This document shows, one piece after another, positions 34,748 to 43,804 of a stretch of 64,000 nucleotides of DNA (the stretch's first letter is position 1; every line of letters starts with the position of its first letter). The stretch is taken from the NCBI GenBank assembly GCA_947370975.1, contig CANBNG010000015.1, positions 1 to 64,000 of the forward strand, given 5' to 3'. The stretch is from Beijerinckiaceae bacterium. Its GTDB lineage: Bacteria; Pseudomonadota; Alphaproteobacteria; Rhizobiales; Beijerinckiaceae. A model generated the notes under the pieces. It was not told the origin of the DNA and ran no database searches. It saw nothing but the letters and a program-made list of their open reading frames with translations. The position numbers were made by a program, and so were the translations under genes.

Positions 34748-35195
34748 GGGAATCTTTCAAAAACGGCAAAAGGTGAGCAGCCAGCATAAGCCCCATGGGC
34801 GCGATTTCCCAGCCACCCCTGTGCGCAAGCGTCTCTCTCCCGCCCCCTTGTGGGGAGGGCCGACTCGGCGAAGCCGAGCGGGGTGGGGGGTGCGCATTTG
34901 CCGATGGATGGCCGCAGCGCTTCGCACCTCGCAACAGCAGTGTTTATTCCGGATCGATGGTGCGACCCCCACCCCTAGCCCCTCCCCACAAGGGGGCGGG
35001 GGATCAGATGGCATGTGCGATAGAAACTCCCTCCCCCTTGTGGGGAGGCCCGACTCGGCGCAGCCGAGCGGGGTGGGGGGGTGCGCATTCGCCGGTGGAT
35101 TGCCGCGTGTTTGTTCAGGATCGATGGTGCGAGCCACACAGCCTTGACCTCGCCCCGCCGCTCGCCCAGAAAAGGGCATCCTTCGTGGGCAACCC
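34748..35195. repeat. Gene-free stretch with two tandem family A repeats
   Basis: No gene is seen. A full copy of the family A element spans 34841-35001: CCCCCTTGTGGGGAGG, an inner hairpin ACTCGGCGAAGCCGAG, GGGGTGGGG, about 70 bases, then GGATCGATGGTGCGA, CCCCCACCCC and the inverse CTCCCCACAAGGGGG. A second, same-orientation copy (35031-35135) repeats the left arm and the inner hairpin but stops within the right arm after GGATCGATGGTGCGA. They lie between the divergent antiporter and ispH genes, whose promoters must be inside or beside them. Confidence 0.85.
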
Positions 35196-36152
35196 ATGCA
35201 CCAGATGCCAAAGATCCGTATTTTTCTCTGTGCCCCCCGCGGCTTCTGTGCCGGGGTGGTGCGGGCGATCGATTGCGTCGAGCGTGCGCTCGCCCTTCAC
35301 GGTGCGCCGGTCTATGTGCGTCATGAAATCGTGCATAATAAATATGTGGTCGACAGCCTGAAGCAGAAGGGCGCCATTTTCGTCGCCGAGCTCGACGACA
35401 TTCCCGAAACAACGGCCCCGGTCATTTTCTCGGCCCATGGCGTGCCCAAGGCCATTCCCGAGGCCGCTCGCTCGCGCAATCTGATTGCCATCGATGCGAC
35501 CTGCCCGCTGGTCACGAAAGTCCATCGCGAGGCTGAAATCCACCACAGGCGCGGACGCCTCGTGCTTCTGATCGGCCATGCCGGGCACCCTGAAGTCATC
35601 GGCACCACGGGCCAGTTGCCCGACGGCGCGGTGCAGCTCATCGAGACGCTTGCGGATGTCGAAACGCTTGAGGTGGCCGCGCACCGCGAACTGGCTTTCG
35701 TGACGCAGACGACGCTCTCGGTCGATGATACGCGCGAGATCGTGGCGGCGCTGCAGCAGCGGTTTCCGGCCATTCACGGCCCCCACAAGGAAGATATTTG
35801 CTATGCGACCACCAATCGCCAGGAGGCGGTGAAGGCGGTCGCGCCCAAGGTCGAGGCCATGCTGGTGGTGGGCTCGCCCAACTCGTCGAACTCGCAGCGC
35901 CTGCGTGAAGTGGCAGAGGCGGCGGGCTGCGCCATCTCCCATCTCATCCTGCGGGCGGATGATATTGACTGGGCGGCGCTGGCCGGCGTCACGCGCATCG
36001 GCTTGTCGGCGGGGGCGTCTGCGCCCGAGATCCTGATCGACGAGATCGTGGACGCGTTCCGCGCACGCTATGACGTCGAGATCGAGACCGTGACTCTTGC
36101 CGACGAGACCATGTTCTTCCCGCTGCCGCGCGAGTTGCGCCCGCCGGTCTAG
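35196..36152 (+). CDS. ispH: 4-hydroxy-3-methylbut-2-enyl diphosphate reductase
   Basis: Last step of the MEP isoprenoid pathway, cytoplasmic, producing IPP and DMAPP (needed for the ubiA and ctaB products). 318 residues. The three iron-sulfur cysteines are in APRGFCAGV, DATCPLV and EDICYATTNRQ. SSNS, the substrate-phosphate loop, is at PNSSNSQRL. ATG 35196 or 35205 are both possible. It is normally followed by thrB-rnhA in this group; here an antisense permease gene is interposed. Confidence 0.96.
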   Translation: MHQMPKIRIFLCAPRGFCAGVVRAIDCVERALALHGAPVYVRHEIVHNKYVVDSLKQKGAIFVAELDDIPETTAPVIFSAHGVPKAIPEAARSRNLIAIDATCPLVTKVHREAEIHHRRGRLVLLIGHAGHPEVIGTTGQLPDGAVQLIETLADVETLEVAAHRELAFVTQTTLSVDDTREIVAALQQRFPAIHGPHKEDICYATTNRQEAVKAVAPKVEAMLVVGSPNSSNSQRLREVAEAAGCAISHLILRADDIDWAALAGVTRIGLSAGASAPEILIDEIVDAFRARYDVEIETVTLADETMFFPLPRELRPPV

Positions 36153-37063
36153 CCGTTCAGCAACAGCACGATGCCGCCGATGATCAGGCCAAGGCCCAGA
36201 TATTCGCGCGGCGTGGTCTTCTGCTTGATCTTGCCAGAGACGACCTGTGCGAACAGCACTTCGATCAGCGCGAGCGTTTTGACCTTGGCAGCTGTCGTGA
36301 CGGCAAATCCCAAAAACCAGAATTGCGAGGCGAGCGCGCCCATGAAGCCCGCAAAGAGCGATTGCTTCCAATGGCCAAGAATGTTTGTCAGCGTCGGCCT
36401 GTCAAAGAGCACGAGCCAGATCATGATGACGCATGTCTGCATGGCCAGCGCCAGCACCAGTGTCGTGGTGGAAGCCAGCACGAAGGAGGGCGTATCCATC
36501 GCCAGAATCCCGCCGCGATAGAAGGTGCCGGACGCGGCAAAACAGGCGCCTGCGCCAATGCCCGTCAGGGCTGGCATCCAATCGGCCAGGGTCTTTGGCG
36601 CACCTGCCAGATTGCGGCTTGGCCAGGACAGGATCATCACGCCCGAGGTCGCGATCAAAATGGCAATCGCCATCGTCAGACTTGGCGTTTCGCTCAGAAA
36701 CACAAAGCCGAAAATGGCGATGATGATCGGCTCGATCTTGGTGAAGGCGATGGCGACGACGAAGGAGCGCGACCGCATGGCGTTGAGCATCAGGGCGGTG
36801 GCGACGGTTTGGGCGACAAAACCGCCGCTTGCCCAGAGAATCGTCGTGAGGCCGGGCATCGGCAGATCGAGCCCGATCACGCGCCATTGCACGAGCAGAA
36901 ACAGGATCGCGAAGGGCAGGGCGAAGATGAAGCGCACATGGGTCGCGCCCACCATGCCGATCTTGTCGATGAGGTCGCGCTGCATGGCATTGCGCGCGGT
37001 CTGCGCGGCGGCGGCGGTGATGGTGAAGAGCGCCCAAAGCCAGGCGGGAACGACGAAGACCAT
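36149..37063 (-). CDS. EamA/DMT-superfamily permease
   Basis: 304 residues, ten hydrophobic segments as two EamA halves of about 140 residues. No ligand can be predicted; family members export amino acids or metabolites, or act as chaperones. It converges on ispH with a four-base stop overlap and is divergent from thrB with 123 bases between starts. Confidence 0.85.
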   Translation of the reverse strand: MVFVVPAWLWALFTITAAAAQTARNAMQRDLIDKIGMVGATHVRFIFALPFAILFLLVQWRVIGLDLPMPGLTTILWASGGFVAQTVATALMLNAMRSRSFVVAIAFTKIEPIIIAIFGFVFLSETPSLTMAIAILIATSGVMILSWPSRNLAGAPKTLADWMPALTGIGAGACFAASGTFYRGGILAMDTPSFVLASTTTLVLALAMQTCVIMIWLVLFDRPTLTNILGHWKQSLFAGFMGALASQFWFLGFAVTTAAKVKTLALIEVLFAQVVSGKIKQKTTPREYLGLGLIIGGIVLLLNG

Positions 37064-37186
37064 GGGGTTGCGCGACTCGTCTGGCGATTGTCAGGTGCGG
37101 TTTGACCTGAGCCGGCCCTGTCGCTAACACGGGCTTGCGAGGGTCGCAAAGCGTGGCCTGCCAGCGGACGCTCCGGGTTTAGAAAC

Positions 37187-38152
37187 ATGGCCGTCTATAC
37201 CGAAGTCACGGACGAGGATCTGGCGCAATTTCTTGCCGCCTACGATCTCGGGGCGGCTCTTTCGCTCAAGGGCATCGCCGAGGGCGTCGAGAATTCCAAT
37301 TATCTTCTGCGCACGGAAAAGGGCACGTTCATCCTCACTCTCTACGAGAAAAGGGTGAACGAGGCGGACCTGCCCTTTTTCCTCGAGCTGATGGAACATC
37401 TCGCGCGGCAAGGCCTCACCTGTCCCCAGCCTGTTAAGTCCCGCGCGGGCGTTGCGCTGGGCCGCATTGCGGGCAGGCCTGCGGTTCTCGTGACCTTTCT
37501 TGACGGCATGTGGATTCGCCGCCCCACCGCGCTCCATTGCGCGCAGGTCGGCGAGGCGCTGGCGCAGCTCCATGAGGCGGGCGCGGATTTTCCGATGCGT
37601 CGGACCAATTCGCTCTCGCTCGATGGCTGGCTGCCGCTGTTTGCGGGCGCACGCGCACGCGCGGATGAAATTACCCCCGGCCTTGAAGATTTCATCGGCG
37701 GCGAGCTTGCCCATCTCGCGCAGGTCTGGCCACAGGACCTGCCGGAGGGGATCATCCATGCCGATCTCTTCCCCGACAATGTGTTCTTCCGCGACGGTCA
37801 TCTGTCGGGGCTGATCGATTTCTATTTCGCCTGCACCGATTCCTTTGCCTATGACGCCGCGATCTGCCTCAACGCCTGGTGCTTCGAGCAGGATGCCTCC
37901 TTCAATGTGACCAAGGGACAGGCATTTCTCTCAGGTTATGCCCGCGTGCGGCCGTTCAGCGCCGCCGAAATTGCCGCCCTTCCCGTGCTCGCGCGTGGCG
38001 CTGCGCTGCGCTTCCTGCTGACGCGCCTTGTCGACTGGCTGAACGTTCCGCCAGGCGCGATGGTGCGACCGAAAGATCCGATGGAATATGTGAAGAAGCT
38101 GCGGTTCCACCAGCATGCGACAAGTGCGGCCGACTACGGCTGGATGCCATGA
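37187..38152 (+). CDS. thrB: Homoserine kinase, APH-fold type
   Basis: Phosphorylates homoserine for threonine synthesis; the product is used by thrC at 45.7 kb. 321 residues of the aminoglycoside-phosphotransferase fold, not the GHMP type of E. coli. N-terminal GVENSNYLL and the catalytic loop IIHADLFPDNVFF with the metal site LIDFYFACTD are diagnostic. The stop overlaps the rnhA ATG (ATGA). Confidence 0.93.
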   Translation: MAVYTEVTDEDLAQFLAAYDLGAALSLKGIAEGVENSNYLLRTEKGTFILTLYEKRVNEADLPFFLELMEHLARQGLTCPQPVKSRAGVALGRIAGRPAVLVTFLDGMWIRRPTALHCAQVGEALAQLHEAGADFPMRRTNSLSLDGWLPLFAGARARADEITPGLEDFIGGELAHLAQVWPQDLPEGIIHADLFPDNVFFRDGHLSGLIDFYFACTDSFAYDAAICLNAWCFEQDASFNVTKGQAFLSGYARVRPFSAAEIAALPVLARGAALRFLLTRLVDWLNVPPGAMVRPKDPMEYVKKLRFHQHATSAADYGWMP

Positions 38153-38592
38153 CGAAGCGCGTGGTGATCTGGACGGATGGCGCGTGTTCGGGCAATCCCG
38201 GCCCCGGCGGCTGGGGCGCAATCCTCACGTTCGAGGGCACGGAGCGCGAGCTATGTGGCGGCGAGGACGACACGACCAACAATCGCATGGAACTCATGGC
38301 CGCCATTTCCGCGCTCGAGACGCTGACGCGTCCCTGCGTCATCGATGTGCACACTGACTCGCAATATGTGCGCGGCGGCATTACGGGCTGGCTTGCGAAC
38401 TGGAAAAAGCGCGGCTGGCTGACAGCCGACAAGAAGCCGGTGAAAAACATCGAGCTGTGGAAACGCCTCGATGAGGCGCAGGCCCGTCACACGGTCGCCT
38501 GGCACTGGGTCAAGGGCCACGCCGGCAATCACATGAACGAGCGCGCCGATGAACTCGCGCGCCGCGGCATGAAGCCGTTCTTGAAGAGGTGA
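38149..38592 (+). CDS. rnhA: Ribonuclease HI
   Basis: Degrades the RNA strand of RNA/DNA hybrids. 147 residues. The four acidic active-site residues are seen in TDGACSGNPG, RMELMAA, TDSQYV and NERADELA, and the basic protrusion WLTADKKPVKN is present. The ATG at 38149 overlaps the thrB stop; the longer open frame upstream lies inside thrB. Confidence 0.96.
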   Translation: MTKRVVIWTDGACSGNPGPGGWGAILTFEGTERELCGGEDDTTNNRMELMAAISALETLTRPCVIDVHTDSQYVRGGITGWLANWKKRGWLTADKKPVKNIELWKRLDEAQARHTVAWHWVKGHAGNHMNERADELARRGMKPFLKR

Positions 38593-38619
38593 CAAAACCC
38601 TCTCCCAAAGGGAGAGGGT
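38593..38619 (-). terminator. Rho-independent terminator downstream of the peroxiredoxin gene
   Basis: ACCCTCTCCC, an AAA loop and GGGAGAGGGT make a perfect 10-base-pair hairpin (38597-38619). Read on the minus strand it is followed by TTTTG, fitting an intrinsic terminator for the peroxiredoxin transcript; the same hairpin ends rnhA on the other strand without a T-run. Confidence 0.75.
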
Positions 38620-38636
38620 CGCTTGGGAGAAGGCTA

Positions 38637-39116
38637 TTACAGCTTGCCCAGAATATGGTCGGCGCCCGACACTTCAACGCCGGCAGCCTCTTCCACATCG
38701 ACGCTCTGCACGACGCTATTGTCGACAATCATCGCGTAGCGGCGCGAGCGGATGCCGAGGCCGCGCTCGGTGAGGTCGACCGTCAGGCCAATGGCCTTGG
38801 CAAAAGCCGCGCTGCCATCGGCAAGAAATTCGATCTTGCCCTTGCCGCCGGTAGCCTCGGCCCAGGCATCCATCACGAAGACATCGTTGACGCCGGTCAC
38901 GGCAATCGTGTCGACGCCCTTGGCCTGGATCTCTGCAACCTTGGCGATGAAGCCCGGCAGATGATTCTTGTGGCAGGTGGGCGTGAAGGCGCCGGGAACG
39001 GCAAAGAGCACAACCTTCTTGCCGGCGAAGATTTCATCGCTCGTGCGCGGCTTCGGGCCCTCGGCGGTCATGACGGTGAAGGTGGTCTTGGGGAGCGTAT
39101 CGCCGGTCTTGATCAT
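38637..39116 (-). CDS. Peroxiredoxin of the Prx5 subfamily
   Basis: 159 residues. The peroxidatic Cys is C48 in VPGAFTPTCHKNH, a Prx5 signature, with the downstream Arg in RSRRYAMI. No second conserved Cys is present, so it is probably a 1-Cys enzyme reduced by glutathione/glutaredoxin. No signal peptide: cytoplasmic. ATG 39116 with GAGGA upstream is chosen over a longer reading. Confidence 0.93.
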   Translation of the reverse strand: MIKTGDTLPKTTFTVMTAEGPKPRTSDEIFAGKKVVLFAVPGAFTPTCHKNHLPGFIAKVAEIQAKGVDTIAVTGVNDVFVMDAWAEATGGKGKIEFLADGSAAFAKAIGLTVDLTERGLGIRSRRYAMIVDNSVVQSVDVEEAAGVEVSGADHILGKL

Positions 39117-39205
39117 TCTTGTCCTCATCCTGTTCTGTGCCGCCGGTTTCTCGCCGGAGGGGTGGTTCCATTTTCCGTCAAGCCGCCGCGCGATGCAATC
39201 GCACG

Positions 39206-40030
39206 TCACGGCCCTGCGAGATCGATTCTGACTTCATAATCGCGGACACCTGCCAGTGTCAGCGTCACCGGCACCGGCAGGTGCGCATCGCTCGGGCGTT
39301 CTGCGGCGATGAGATCGAACCCCTCGGGCGTCGCGCGCGTCTCGATGAACCAGCCCTCGGGTCCTTCCGCAAAAATATCCCGCCAGGGCCCTTCGGGGCG
39401 TGCAATGCGCAGATGCCAGAGGGGCTTGTCCGTACCAACCTCGGCGCGTGCCGAGAGTTCGATCTTTTCGCCATTGGCGTGACGTTGCGGGAGAGCCGCC
39501 CGCGCCTGCGCCAGCCGCTCGGCCTCCGGCGCCGGCGCAGCCTCCGGCGTCAGATCGAGCGCCGCGCTTGCCTCCGCCGGAATGCAGATTTTCTCGCAAG
39601 CCGCATAGGAGAAACTGACAGCAAGATGCACCGGCGCGGCCGGATCTTCCGGCTCGACCTCAAGGGGCAGCAGCACCCCATTGCGATAGCCAAACACCTG
39701 CAAGCCGCCTTCATCGAGGCGCATGGGAGCGGGATAGCGCAGGGCGGCCTGTTTCACATTGCGCGAGCCCAGAAACGAAACCGTCGGCGGCACGCCGGCA
39801 TCGCCCGGCTGACGCCAATAGGTATGGGCTTGCCCCTTCAGCGCAACCTCGATTCCGGCAAGATAGATACCGTCCACGGGCGGGCCTGCGGCGAGGAGCC
39901 GTGCCTGCGAATTGGCGCCCGCGATCCATGCGCTGGCGCTTGCCTCATCGCCAGCCGATGCGCTGCCGCTGGCCGCCAGAAGGGCCAGGAGCAGGGCTGC
40001 ACAGGTGGTTTTGCCGGGCTTTTTGATCAT
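39206..40030 (-). CDS. Periplasmic DsbD N-terminal-domain protein
   Basis: 274 residues. Signal peptide ends near SASA-GD (residue 26). The mature chain resembles the DsbD alpha (thiol:disulfide interchange) domain, with the paired cysteines in ACEKICIPAEA and immunoglobulin-like strands on either side. It lacks the membrane and thioredoxin domains of full DsbD, as in other stand-alone alphaproteobacterial homologues; it may pass reductant to periplasmic or cytochrome-maturation partners. Divergent from yqgE. Confidence 0.85.
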   Translation of the reverse strand: MIKKPGKTTCAALLLALLAASGSASAGDEASASAWIAGANSQARLLAAGPPVDGIYLAGIEVALKGQAHTYWRQPGDAGVPPTVSFLGSRNVKQAALRYPAPMRLDEGGLQVFGYRNGVLLPLEVEPEDPAAPVHLAVSFSYAACEKICIPAEASAALDLTPEAAPAPEAERLAQARAALPQRHANGEKIELSARAEVGTDKPLWHLRIARPEGPWRDIFAEGPEGWFIETRATPEGFDLIAAERPSDAHLPVPVTLTLAGVRDYEVRIDLAGP

Positions 40031-40163
40031 GGAACATTTCTGGAGGCGGGCCGGTTGAACCGCCACACACTTTGACGTGAGGGCCCTTGGATGTGAGAGG
40101 CCCCCCGGCGGCGGCAGAGCCAAGAGCGGTGCATTCTTGTCCTGAAGATTTTGAAGGCGTAGC

Positions 40164-40772
40164 ATGAACGGCATGGCAACCGAAGCGATCACCCCAGAGT
40201 CAGGCTATCTCGACGGTCAGTTCCTGCTGGCCATGCCGGGCATGGCGGACGCGCGCTTTGCTCGCTCCGTCGTCTATATTTGCGCACATTCGCCCGATGG
40301 CGCGATGGGCCTCATTATCAATCAGCCCGCGCGCAAGATCACCTTTTCCGATCTTCTGCTGCAGCTTGAACTTGTCGAGCCGGAAGATCTGATCCGCCTG
40401 CCGCCCGAAAGGCTGCCGGTGCTCAAGGGCGGCCCGGTGGAAACCGGACGCGGCTTCGTGCTTCATTCGGCCGATTTTTTCATCGACAATTCCACCCTGC
40501 CGATCGACGAGGGCGTTTCGCTCACCGCGACAGTGGATATCCTGCGCGCCATCGCCAAGGGCGAGGGGCCGGAAAAGGCCATTCTGGCGCTGGGCTATGC
40601 GGGCTGGTCGCCGGGACAATTGGAAGAAGAGATCCAGCAGAATGGCTGGCTCAATGTGCCCGCTGACCCGAGCCTGCTCTTCGACACCAATCTCGAAGGC
40701 AAATATGGCCGCGCGCTGCGCTTGCTTGGCATCGATCCGGCCATGCTCTCTGGCGACATCGGTCACGCCTGA
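40164..40772 (+). CDS. yqgE: YqgE/AlgH family protein
   Basis: 202 residues. LDGQFLLAMPGM, AMGLIINQPA and GGPVETGRGFVLH are the conserved blocks of the UPF0301/DUF179 family. Cytoplasmic, no signal. Molecular function is unknown; the P. aeruginosa homologue AlgH has a proposed regulatory role. Convergent with the GGDEF/EAL gene; the 55-base gap contains a short hairpin. Confidence 0.93.
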   Translation: MNGMATEAITPESGYLDGQFLLAMPGMADARFARSVVYICAHSPDGAMGLIINQPARKITFSDLLLQLELVEPEDLIRLPPERLPVLKGGPVETGRGFVLHSADFFIDNSTLPIDEGVSLTATVDILRAIAKGEGPEKAILALGYAGWSPGQLEEEIQQNGWLNVPADPSLLFDTNLEGKYGRALRLLGIDPAMLSGDIGHA

Positions 40773-40796
40773 TTTTTTGTGACACGTGAACGGCTC

Positions 40797-40818
40797 CCTT
40801 TCTCCCTCTGGGAGAAGG
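40797..40818. terminator. Short hairpin between yqgE and the GGDEF/EAL gene
   Basis: CCTTTCTCCC, TCT loop, GGGAGAAGG forms an eight- to nine-pair hairpin in a convergent gap. It resembles one arm of the family B repeats. No T-run follows on either strand, so termination is uncertain. Confidence 0.35.
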
Positions 40819-40827
40819 ATAAAGTCC

Positions 40828-43698
40828 TCACGCCGCTTCTGTCGAAGCCCCGACGAGCCGGCGTGCTTCGACCGCGGTGATGGCATTGCCAAAGGCAACG
40901 CCCTGGGCGAATTCGCAGCCCAGTTGCGACAGTTCCACCGCATCGCTCTCGCTCTCCGTGCCCTCCGCAATGACCTCCATGTTGAGATCATGCGAGAGGC
41001 CGATGATCGAGCGCAGGATCACCGGACGCGTGCCCTTGGCATTGTGGCGCGTCAGGCTCTTGTCGATCTTGATCATGTCGATCTTCAAGCGCTGCAAATA
41101 GGACAGCGAGGAATAGCCGATGCCGAAATCATCGAGGCACAGGCCAGCCCCGATCCCGTGCAGGCGCTCCAGCATCTGCGCGGCATATTCGGGATTTTCC
41201 ATCACCAGGCTCTCGGCGATCTCAAGCTTCAGCGTGCCTGCAAGCACGGCCGAGCGCGTCAGCACGCCCTTCACTTCATGCAGCAGGTCGTGGCGCAGCA
41301 ATTGACGCGAGGAAATATTGACGGTGGCAAAGATCGGCGGCTGCACGTCGAGCGCATTTTGCCAGGCTGACAATTCGCGTGCGGCGCGCTCGAGCGCGAA
41401 GATGCCAAGATCGACAATCACGCCGGTTTCTTCAGCCACCGGTATGAAATCGGCGGGCGCAAGGCGGCCCAGACGCGGATGGTCCCAGCGCAGCAATGTT
41501 TCGAAACCGGCGATGGTGCGATCTTCCAGCCGCACGATCGGCTGGAACAGGATCTTCATCTCACCGCGATCGAGCGCGCGGCGCAGATCGGCCTCCAGCG
41601 AGGAGCGGTCCGAGCGCATGGCGCGCATGCTCGGGCGGAAGACTTCCGTGCGATTGCCGCCCATGCGCTTGGCATGCGCCATCGCAATTTCAGCGTCTTT
41701 CAGCATGTCTTCGCGCTTGGGGTGCTGCTGCTCGTCATAAAGCGCAATGCCGACCGAACCGGTAAGCGCCACATCGCGGTCGCCGAAACTGATCGGCGTC
41801 GAGATCGTCCGGCGGATTGAATCCGCAAGGCCGACGATCTTCTCGTGATTCATTTCCGAGAGAAGGATGATCGCGAATTGATCGCCCGCGGTGCGCGAGA
41901 GCGTGTCCTGCTCGCGCAGCAGGCGGTTGAGGCGGCGCGAGACGGTGAGCAGAATGGAATCGCCTGCCGACAGGCCGACCGCATCATTGACCTGGCGGAA
42001 CCGGTCGAGATCGATGCAGAGGATGGTGGGATAGCGATATTGATCGACGCGCGCATTGTTGAGTGCGGCGTCCAGCCGGTCGAAGAAGATTTCGCGATTG
42101 GGCAGGCCGGTCAGATTGTCGTGCACCGCATCCTGCAACAGACGCTCTTCGGCGGTCTTGGATTCGGTCACATCCGACAAGGTGCCGATGACGCGCACCA
42201 CTTCGCCGTCGGCCCCGACCACGGGGCGCGCCTTGAGCAGGAACCAGACGTAATGTCCGTCGCCCGCGCGCAAGCGGAAATCGAGCGCGACGCGCCCGCG
42301 TCTTTGCTCGAGCACAGTGTCGAGGCAGGCGCTGTAGCGGTCGCGGTCGAGCGGGTGGAGTATGTCGAGCCAGCCGGAGGCGGGGCCCTCCAGCACGCCG
42401 CGCTTGACGCCCAGATGCTGCTCCGCCTCGGGGCTCACATAAATGCGGTCGGAGGAGACATCCCAATCGAAGATGATGTCGCCGGCGCCCGTCAGCGCAA
42501 GCGCCCGGCGCTCGGCATCCGACACCAGTCCGTGCGCCATGCCGCTGGCAAAAGCGTTTTGCATGACGGTAAAGCCGATCAGCATGACGATCAGCACAAG
42601 CCCGCCGATCAGCGCGGGCGAGACGAGATCATTGGTCAGCGAGCCGGTGACGGTAAAGCCCGCCGCCGCCACCCAGACGAGCAGCAGCAGCCAGGTCGGG
42701 ATCAGCATCACAGCGCGGTCATAGCCATGCGTCGAGAGATAGAGCACGAGAATGAAGCCGACAGCGGCGATGGTCGCCAGAGAAATGCGCGCGACGCCCG
42801 CAGCCACCGGCGCGTCATAGACCGCAAGACCCATCAGGGCCGCCAGAAAGATCAGCCAGACGGCAGCGACATGGGACGCGCGCACATGCCAGCGGCTCAA
42901 GTTCAGATAGGCAAACAGGAACACCAGCAGGGTTGCGGCGAGGATCGTTTCCGCGCCCGCCCGCCAGATGCGGTCGGCATCCCCGCCCATGTCGAAAAGC
43001 TTGTTCCAGAATCCGAAATCGATGCAGACATAGGCCAGCACCGCCCAGGCGAGTGCGGCGGCAGCCGGGAAGATCACCGCGCCCTTGACCACGAAGACAA
43101 TGGTGAGGAAGAGCGCCAGCAGGCCGGAAATGCCGATGATGAGGCCCTTGTAGAGCGTCAGGCTCGTGACCTTGTCCTTGTAGGCATCAGGCTCCCACAG
43201 ATAGAGCTGGGGGAGGTTGGGCGTGCGCAATTCCGCGACATAGGTGACGGTGGTGCCGGGATCGAGCGTGAGGCGAAACACATCCGCATCGGTGCTCTCG
43301 TCGCGTTCGGGCGGAAAGCCCTGGCTCGCGGTGATGGCCGAGACGCGCGAGGAGCCAAGATCGGGCCAGATCACGCCCGACCCTACGAGACGGAAATGGG
43401 GCGAGACGATCAGGCGCTCGATCTGCTCTTCGGTATCGTTGGTCAGCGCAAACACGATCCAGGAGGGCTGCGTGCCGGCCTCGCGCGCGCTCACCTCGAT
43501 GCGGCGGACAATGCCGTCAGACCCCGGTGCGGTCGAAACTTGCAGGCGGTCGCCCTGGCCCGAATAGCGCTCGACAACCTGCGTTAGGTCGATGGCGCGC
43601 GCGCTGAGGGGCACGCGCACCGATTCGATGGCGAGCGCCGGGCGCAGGCTTGCAGCAACGAAGCTGAGAAGAAGGAAAAAAGACAGGAGCCGACGCAC
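40828..43698 (-). CDS. Membrane c-di-GMP protein: periplasmic sensor, 7TM, PAS, degenerate GGDEF, EAL
   Basis: 956 residues. Signal peptide (1-24), a periplasmic sensor region (to ~175), about seven membrane helices (185-385), a PAS domain (395-515), GGDEF (525-685) and EAL (700-945). The cyclase motif reads AGDQF (604-608), so diguanylate cyclase activity is unlikely though the GTP-site IDLDRF...VND is kept. The EAL motif reads ETLLRW (733-738), keeping the metal-binding Glu; NIS, EIAE, LDDFG, KID, the late EGTE and the final QG are present, so phosphodiesterase activity is plausible. GTG at 43698 begins directly at the signal peptide; a TTG 14 codons upstream is possible. The overall layout recalls 7TMR-DISM sensors. 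Confidence 0.9.
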   Translation of the reverse strand: MRRLLSFFLLLSFVAASLRPALAIESVRVPLSARAIDLTQVVERYSGQGDRLQVSTAPGSDGIVRRIEVSAREAGTQPSWIVFALTNDTEEQIERLIVSPHFRLVGSGVIWPDLGSSRVSAITASQGFPPERDESTDADVFRLTLDPGTTVTYVAELRTPNLPQLYLWEPDAYKDKVTSLTLYKGLIIGISGLLALFLTIVFVVKGAVIFPAAAALAWAVLAYVCIDFGFWNKLFDMGGDADRIWRAGAETILAATLLVFLFAYLNLSRWHVRASHVAAVWLIFLAALMGLAVYDAPVAAGVARISLATIAAVGFILVLYLSTHGYDRAVMLIPTWLLLLVWVAAAGFTVTGSLTNDLVSPALIGGLVLIVMLIGFTVMQNAFASGMAHGLVSDAERRALALTGAGDIIFDWDVSSDRIYVSPEAEQHLGVKRGVLEGPASGWLDILHPLDRDRYSACLDTVLEQRRGRVALDFRLRAGDGHYVWFLLKARPVVGADGEVVRVIGTLSDVTESKTAEERLLQDAVHDNLTGLPNREIFFDRLDAALNNARVDQYRYPTILCIDLDRFRQVNDAVGLSAGDSILLTVSRRLNRLLREQDTLSRTAGDQFAIILLSEMNHEKIVGLADSIRRTISTPISFGDRDVALTGSVGIALYDEQQHPKREDMLKDAEIAMAHAKRMGGNRTEVFRPSMRAMRSDRSSLEADLRRALDRGEMKILFQPIVRLEDRTIAGFETLLRWDHPRLGRLAPADFIPVAEETGVIVDLGIFALERAARELSAWQNALDVQPPIFATVNISSRQLLRHDLLHEVKGVLTRSAVLAGTLKLEIAESLVMENPEYAAQMLERLHGIGAGLCLDDFGIGYSSLSYLQRLKIDMIKIDKSLTRHNAKGTRPVILRSIIGLSHDLNMEVIAEGTESESDAVELSQLGCEFAQGVAFGNAITAVEARRLVGASTEAA

Positions 43699-43804
43699 GA
43701 TACCCACTTCAAAAGCGGGCGGCACTGCCACCCAAGCCAAATCAGATCAATCGGATGCAACCCGTGGACTGCGACCTTGTCGGAAGTTTGATTGGTAAAG
43801 CTTG

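Noticed and set aside
34841..35135. Tandem repeats considered as a CRISPR array
   Set aside because: Only two long, unequal, internally palindromic units with no regular spacers and no cas genes; they match dispersed intergenic repeats.
41845..43587. 580-codon plus-strand open frame opposite the GGDEF/EAL gene
   Set aside because: Same shadow effect; no conserved block, and the minus strand carries PAS, GGDEF and EAL motifs.
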